9,016 bases of DNA from Bacillota bacterium (GTDB lineage Bacteria > Bacillota_A > Clostridia > Peptostreptococcales > Anaerovoracaceae), in assembly GCA_017437925.1 (NCBI GenBank), contig JAFRWQ010000119.1, positions 1 through 9,016 on the forward strand, read 5' to 3'. A program made the position numbers and the translations under genes. The notes under the pieces are model-generated. The model saw only the letters and a list, made by a program, of their open reading frames with translations, made no database searches and was not told where the DNA came from. Below are positions 6,264-9,016 of the stretch, piece by piece (position 1 is the stretch's first letter; each line of letters starts with the position of its first letter).

Positions 6264-7516
6264 GAGCGACCGAAGACATATTGAGAGAGACGAAGGAAGC
6301 AAGAAGAAGCTTCGCCTGCACCAGGGAGCAGAAGAACGCAGCGCTCTGCGCCATAGCGGACAGGCTCATCTCCGAGACCGAAAACATACTGGCGGCCAAC
6401 CGCCTCGACGTCGAGGCCGCAAGGGAAAAGTACGGCCCTGTCATGATAGACCGCCTCACCCTGAACGAAAAGCGCATCGAAGGCATGGCCCGGGGCGTCA
6501 GAGACGTCGCCGCCCTGCCCGACCCCGAGGGAAGGGTCCTTTCGCGCATAGAAAGACCCAACGGCCTCGTCATCGAAAAGGTCTCCCAGCCCCTGGGAGT
6601 CGTCGCAATAATATACGAAAGCAGGCCCAACGTCACCTCAGACGCGGCTGTCCTGGCCTTAAAATCCGGCAACGCCGTAATCTTAAGGGGCGGCCGCGAG
6701 GCCTTCCGCTCAAATCAGGCGATAGTGAACGCCATACACCTGGGCCTTGAGGACGCAGGCCTTCCCGCGGGGCTCGTCGGCTTCATCGAGGACACCGACC
6801 ACGCTTCGGCGGACGCCCTAATGAGGGCAGTGGGCTTCGTGGACCTTCTGATCCCCAGAGGTGGAGCGGGCCTCATAAAGCGCTGCGTCGAGAACGCCAA
6901 GGTCCCCTGCATAGAGACCGGCACCGGCATATGCCACGTCTTCGCCGACGCCTCGGCGGATCTTGACATGGCCTTAGACATCGTGGAAAACTCCAAGACT
7001 TCAAGGCCTTCGGTATGCAACGCCGAGGAAGTCCTGCTGGTGCATGAGAGCATCGCGAAAGAATTCCTGCCCAAACTTTGCAAACGCCTGACTGATGACA
7101 GGGCGGCGAAGGGCCTTGCCCCCGTCGAGCTGCGCCTGGACGAAAAGGCCGCTGAGATCATACCCGGAACACCCGCGGGAGAAAACGATTTCGACACCGA
7201 GTTCCTCGACTACATACTGGCCGTCGCGGTCGTAAAGGACACGAATGCCGCCGTCGCCCATATCTCGGCCCACTCCACCGGCCACAGCGAGGCGATAATC
7301 ACCCGCGACCCCGAAAGCGAAAGGAAGTTCACCTCAATGGTCGACTCGGCCGCGGTCTACGTCAACGCCTCCACCCGCTTTACAGACGGAGGAGAGTTCG
7401 GCCTGGGCTGCGAAATGGGCATTTCGACCCAGAAGCTCCACGCCAGAGGGCCCATGGGCCTCGAAGAGCTCAACACCTACAAATACGTCATCCGCGGAAG
7501 CGGCCAGATACGCTGA
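6260..7516 (+). CDS. proA: Gamma-glutamyl phosphate reductase
   Basis: ProA reduces gamma-glutamyl phosphate with NADPH to glutamate 5-semialdehyde, which cyclises to pyrroline-5-carboxylate for ProC. At 418 residues it has the usual full length. Landmarks are QPLGVVAIIYESRPNVTSDAA and LKSGNAVILRGGREA (cofactor-binding part), LIPRGGAGLI, the catalytic Cys253 in SRPSVCNAEE, VDSAAVYVNASTRFTDGGEFGLG, and the ending LNTYKYVIRGSGQIR. The ATG at 6260 shares an ATGA with the proB stop and has GGGAGGAAGG upstream, so the two are translationally coupled and made together; ProB and ProA are thought to pass the labile phosphate between them. Upstream in-frame methionines lie inside proB and are ignored. 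A relic of a second proA end lies about 1.3 kb downstream. No proC is in the window. Confidence 0.96.
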   Translation: MRATEDILRETKEARRSFACTREQKNAALCAIADRLISETENILAANRLDVEAAREKYGPVMIDRLTLNEKRIEGMARGVRDVAALPDPEGRVLSRIERPNGLVIEKVSQPLGVVAIIYESRPNVTSDAAVLALKSGNAVILRGGREAFRSNQAIVNAIHLGLEDAGLPAGLVGFIEDTDHASADALMRAVGFVDLLIPRGGAGLIKRCVENAKVPCIETGTGICHVFADASADLDMALDIVENSKTSRPSVCNAEEVLLVHESIAKEFLPKLCKRLTDDRAAKGLAPVELRLDEKAAEIIPGTPAGENDFDTEFLDYILAVAVVKDTNAAVAHISAHSTGHSEAIITRDPESERKFTSMVDSAAVYVNASTRFTDGGEFGLGCEMGISTQKLHARGPMGLEELNTYKYVIRGSGQIR

Positions 7517-7575
7517 AAAGCCTTCGCGCCTTGAAATTCCGGCTTTTGCAACCGCCGGTTGCGAAGCTTCAAGGC
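7516..7575 (+). terminator. Overlapping alternative hairpins after proA
   Basis: AAAAGCC (7516-7522) can pair with GGCTTTT (7541-7547) as a terminator-like hairpin right at the proA stop. The same DNA also offers GCAACC/GGTTGC (7548-7553 with 7557-7562) extended by GCTT/AAGC (7542-7545 with 7564-7567), and an outer stem GCCTTGAA/TTCAAGGC (7528-7535 with 7568-7575). The first structure and the others use the same bases, so only one can form at a time. A plain terminator with extra folding is the conservative reading. Confidence 0.4.
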
Positions 7576-7698
7576 CCGCTTGATGGAATGCAAGCGCCGC
7601 GGAGCTTATGCTGAAAGCGTAAAAAACAGCAGGCCGGCACCCGAAGCGCCGGGCAAAAGGGCCGGGCGCAGAAGCGAAACCGCGGAAAGGAAAACCAA

Positions 7699-8691
7699 AT
7701 GATACTCGCAGACAAGATCATAGAACTTAGAAAAAAGAACGGCTGGTCCCAGGAGGACCTTTCGGAGATGCTGGACGTCTCCCGCCAGTCCATCTCCAAG
7801 TGGGAAAGCGCCCAGTCCATACCCGACATGGCGAGGATAGTGAAGCTCTCCCAGATATTCGGAGTCTCCACCGACTACCTTCTTAAGGACGAGCTGGACC
7901 TGCCCCAGGCTCCGGCTGCTGCCTCTTCGGCCGACCCCGACGCCCCCGCAAGGACAGTCACCCTGGAGGAGGCCAACGATTTCCTCTATACAAGATACCT
8001 CAATTCGGGCCGCGTCGCCCTGGGCGTCATGCTCTGCATACTCTCCCCCGTGCTGCTGATCTTCCTCGGCGGAGCGCAGGATCTGGGAGCGATAAGCTTA
8101 AGCGAGGTCCAGGCCAGCGGCATAGGCCTTGCCGTCCTCATCGCCATGGTCGGCACCGCCGTCGCCCTCTTCATCACCTCGGGCCTAAGGTCCGGCCGCT
8201 TCGAGTACCTCGAAAAGGAGACCATCGAGACCCTCTACGGGGTCGACGGCATGGTAAAGGAGCGCCGCGAGGCCTTCCGCCCCGTATTCACCAGGCAATT
8301 GACCCTGGGCATAGTGCTCTGCGTGGTCGCGGTCCTGCCGGTGTTCCTGGCCATGATGCTGGGCGAAGAAGAGACCATATACCACGTGCTTTCGGTCTGC
8401 GCCCTGCTGATGCTGGTCGCCGCCGGCGTGCTGCTCATCGTGCGCAGCTCGATCATCTGGGACGGCTTCAAGATGCTCCTTCAGGAGGGGGACTACACCC
8501 CCGCCGAAAAGGCCGACAGCAGAAGGTTCTCGCCCCTCTCGGGCATCTACTGGGCCCTGGTCACCGCGGGCTATCTGGGCTGGAGCTTCATCACCCAGGC
8601 CTGGGAGCGCACATGGATAGTCTGGCCCATCGCCGGAGTCTCCTGGGCCGCGGTCTACGCCATTGCGAAGGCCTTGGGAAGAAGGCAGTAG
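7699..8691 (+). CDS. Membrane-anchored XRE-family regulator
   Basis: Residues 1-65 form a classic XRE/Cro helix-turn-helix: [20 protein letters not shown], then recognition-helix text [12 protein letters not shown], and [18 protein letters not shown] flexible Ala/Pro/Asp linker (about 68-90) leads to a membrane part with about six hydrophobic segments near 106-127, 141-163, 201-221, 229-250, 282-300 and 306-325, with a cytoplasmic-looking charged loop around 164-198. The DNA-binding domain would be in the cytoplasm and tied to the membrane. Such architecture is common in Bacillota and often poorly characterised; ligand, stress and target genes are unknown here. The ATG at 7699 has GGAAAGG about eight bases upstream. 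No clear promoter was found in the 182-base gap behind proA. A hairpin 26 bases after the stop marks its end. Confidence 0.88.
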   Translation: MILADKIIELRKKNGWSQEDLSEMLDVSRQSISKWESAQSIPDMARIVKLSQIFGVSTDYLLKDELDLPQAPAAASSADPDAPARTVTLEEANDFLYTRYLNSGRVALGVMLCILSPVLLIFLGGAQDLGAISLSEVQASGIGLAVLIAMVGTAVALFITSGLRSGRFEYLEKETIETLYGVDGMVKERREAFRPVFTRQLTLGIVLCVVAVLPVFLAMMLGEEETIYHVLSVCALLMLVAAGVLLIVRSSIIWDGFKMLLQEGDYTPAEKADSRRFSPLSGIYWALVTAGYLGWSFITQAWERTWIVWPIAGVSWAAVYAIAKALGRRQ

Positions 8692-8716
8692 AGCGAACTT
8701 AAACAAAGCGCATCAA

Positions 8717-8742
8717 AAGACCGGCTCGAGGGAGCCGGTCTT
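8717..8742 (+). terminator. Terminator-like hairpin after the XRE regulator
   Basis: AAGACCGGCTC (8717-8727) pairs perfectly over 11 bp with GAGCCGGTCTT (8732-8742) around a four-base loop. An A-run precedes it, but only AAAA follows rather than T, so on the plus strand the U-tract is limited to the stem end. Read on the minus strand it is followed by TTTTGATG, a better U-tract, which suits a gene arriving from the right. Confidence 0.65.
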
Positions 8743-8853
8743 AAAATGCCGTGAATGCCTGATCTTCAGGGCTTTCGGTAAGCTGAGCCTGCGCCGTTCG
8801 TGCAATTATCAAATGCGCGGGCCGCAGAGTTCGCGCCTTTTGGGACATGAAAC

Positions 8854-8928
8854 GCGGTGAGCCCCATGGGCCTTCAGGAGCTCAACACCTACAAATACGT
8901 GATCAAAGGCAGCGGACAGATCAGGTAG
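8854..8928 (+). pseudogene. Relic of the 3' end of a second proA
   Basis: The frame that ends with TAG at 8926-8928 encodes PMGLQELNTYKYVIKGSGQIR. It matches the last 21 residues of the intact ProA upstream except for Glu to Gln and Arg to Lys. A 23-base stretch, GAGCTCAACACC onward, is identical. The remaining DNA differences are mostly third-base changes. A TGA at 8848-8850 closes the frame upstream, there is no catalytic part and no RBS, so no working reductase is made. In the same frame just before the TGA, GAG-TTC (8827-8832) may echo the GEF of proA, but that is weak. It could be a remnant of an old duplication or of a transferred proA whose body was lost by deletion. Confidence 0.8.
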
Positions 8929-8941
8929 GGACAGGCAGAGC

Positions 8942-9016
8942 TTATCGCCGTCTGCTTTGTGGCGCATGATCTCTTTTGTAAAACAGGAAAGCCCCTCCGA
9001 TCCCGGCGAGGAGTGA
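8942..9016 (-). CDS. Possible C-terminal end of a leftward membrane protein (partial)
   Basis: From the right edge, one minus-strand frame reads 24 codons to a TAA at 8944-8942: a glycine-rich hydrophobic stretch (LLAGIGGAFLFY) followed by a basic tail ending QSRRR. A hydrophobic segment with positive residues at the very end is typical of a terminal membrane anchor, including the tails of sortase substrates, but no LPXTG motif is in view because the sequence stops. The evidence is short and could be chance. Confidence 0.3.
   Translation of the reverse strand, partial: SLLAGIGGAFLFYKRDHAPQSRRR

Larger units (their letters stand above)
8692..9016. other. Right-end gene-poor stretch
   Basis: These 325 bases hold the hairpin at 8717-8742, a proA 3' relic ending at 8928, and a possible leftward gene end at 8942-9016. 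Between 8743 and about 8820 nothing can be supported. The plus-strand frame at 8663-8860 overlaps the regulator in another frame and has no RBS or family resemblance. Confidence 0.6.

Noticed and set aside
8966..9016. 16-codon plus-strand frame ending at the right edge
   Set aside because: Too short, no RBS, and its stop at the edge is a coincidence of window end.

Overview
The window looks like chromosomal DNA from a GC-rich, low-redundancy bacterium of the Bacillota (Clostridia) type, probably anaerobic and host- or sediment-associated. Four things point there: two secreted proteins that pair Big_3-type bacterial Ig-like domains with Clostridia-style SLH repeats (blocks such as CTRGQVVTFLWRAMG), a membrane-spanning XRE regulator, a DUF1294 protein, and strong AGGAG-type ribosome binding sites. 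This placement is inferred from protein style only. No rRNA, tRNA, CRISPR array, transposase or phage gene was seen.

Left (1-1167): the 5' part of a histidine ammonia-lyase gene (hutH) runs leftward off the edge. A divergent intergenic region carries a hutH promoter candidate and the promoter of the first surface-protein gene.

Middle (1168-5103): two tandem paralogous genes encode secreted, cell-wall-binding proteins with the order signal peptide, Ig-like N-terminal domain, Big_3 domains (three in the first, two in the second), then three SLH repeats. Each has its own promoter of the same pattern (TTTACA, 17 bases, CAWWAT) and its own leader hairpin and RBS, and each is followed by a terminator-like hairpin. 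Between them, on the opposite strand, is a compact candidate small gene for a 26-residue protein. It has an extended -10 promoter and an RBS, and it shares the terminator hairpin.

Right (5124-7516): a small DUF1294 membrane protein gene is followed by the proline biosynthesis pair proB-proA, coupled by an ATGA overlap. ProB phosphorylates glutamate and ProA reduces the product to glutamate semialdehyde, the precursor of proline. ProB is the short form without a PUA domain.

Far right (7517-9016): a structured non-coding gap, then an XRE-type regulator with about six membrane segments, and then a terminator hairpin. After that comes a broken fragment matching the last ~25 codons of proA, at the same DNA level of wording but with mostly synonymous changes, so it is a relic of a second proA copy. 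The last 75 bases may hold the C-terminal end of a leftward membrane protein gene.

The most interesting items are the candidate small gene at 3136-3216, the proA relic at about 8854-8928, the matching promoters of the two surface-protein genes with a nearly identical SLH1 DNA block, and the mutually exclusive hairpins after proA.
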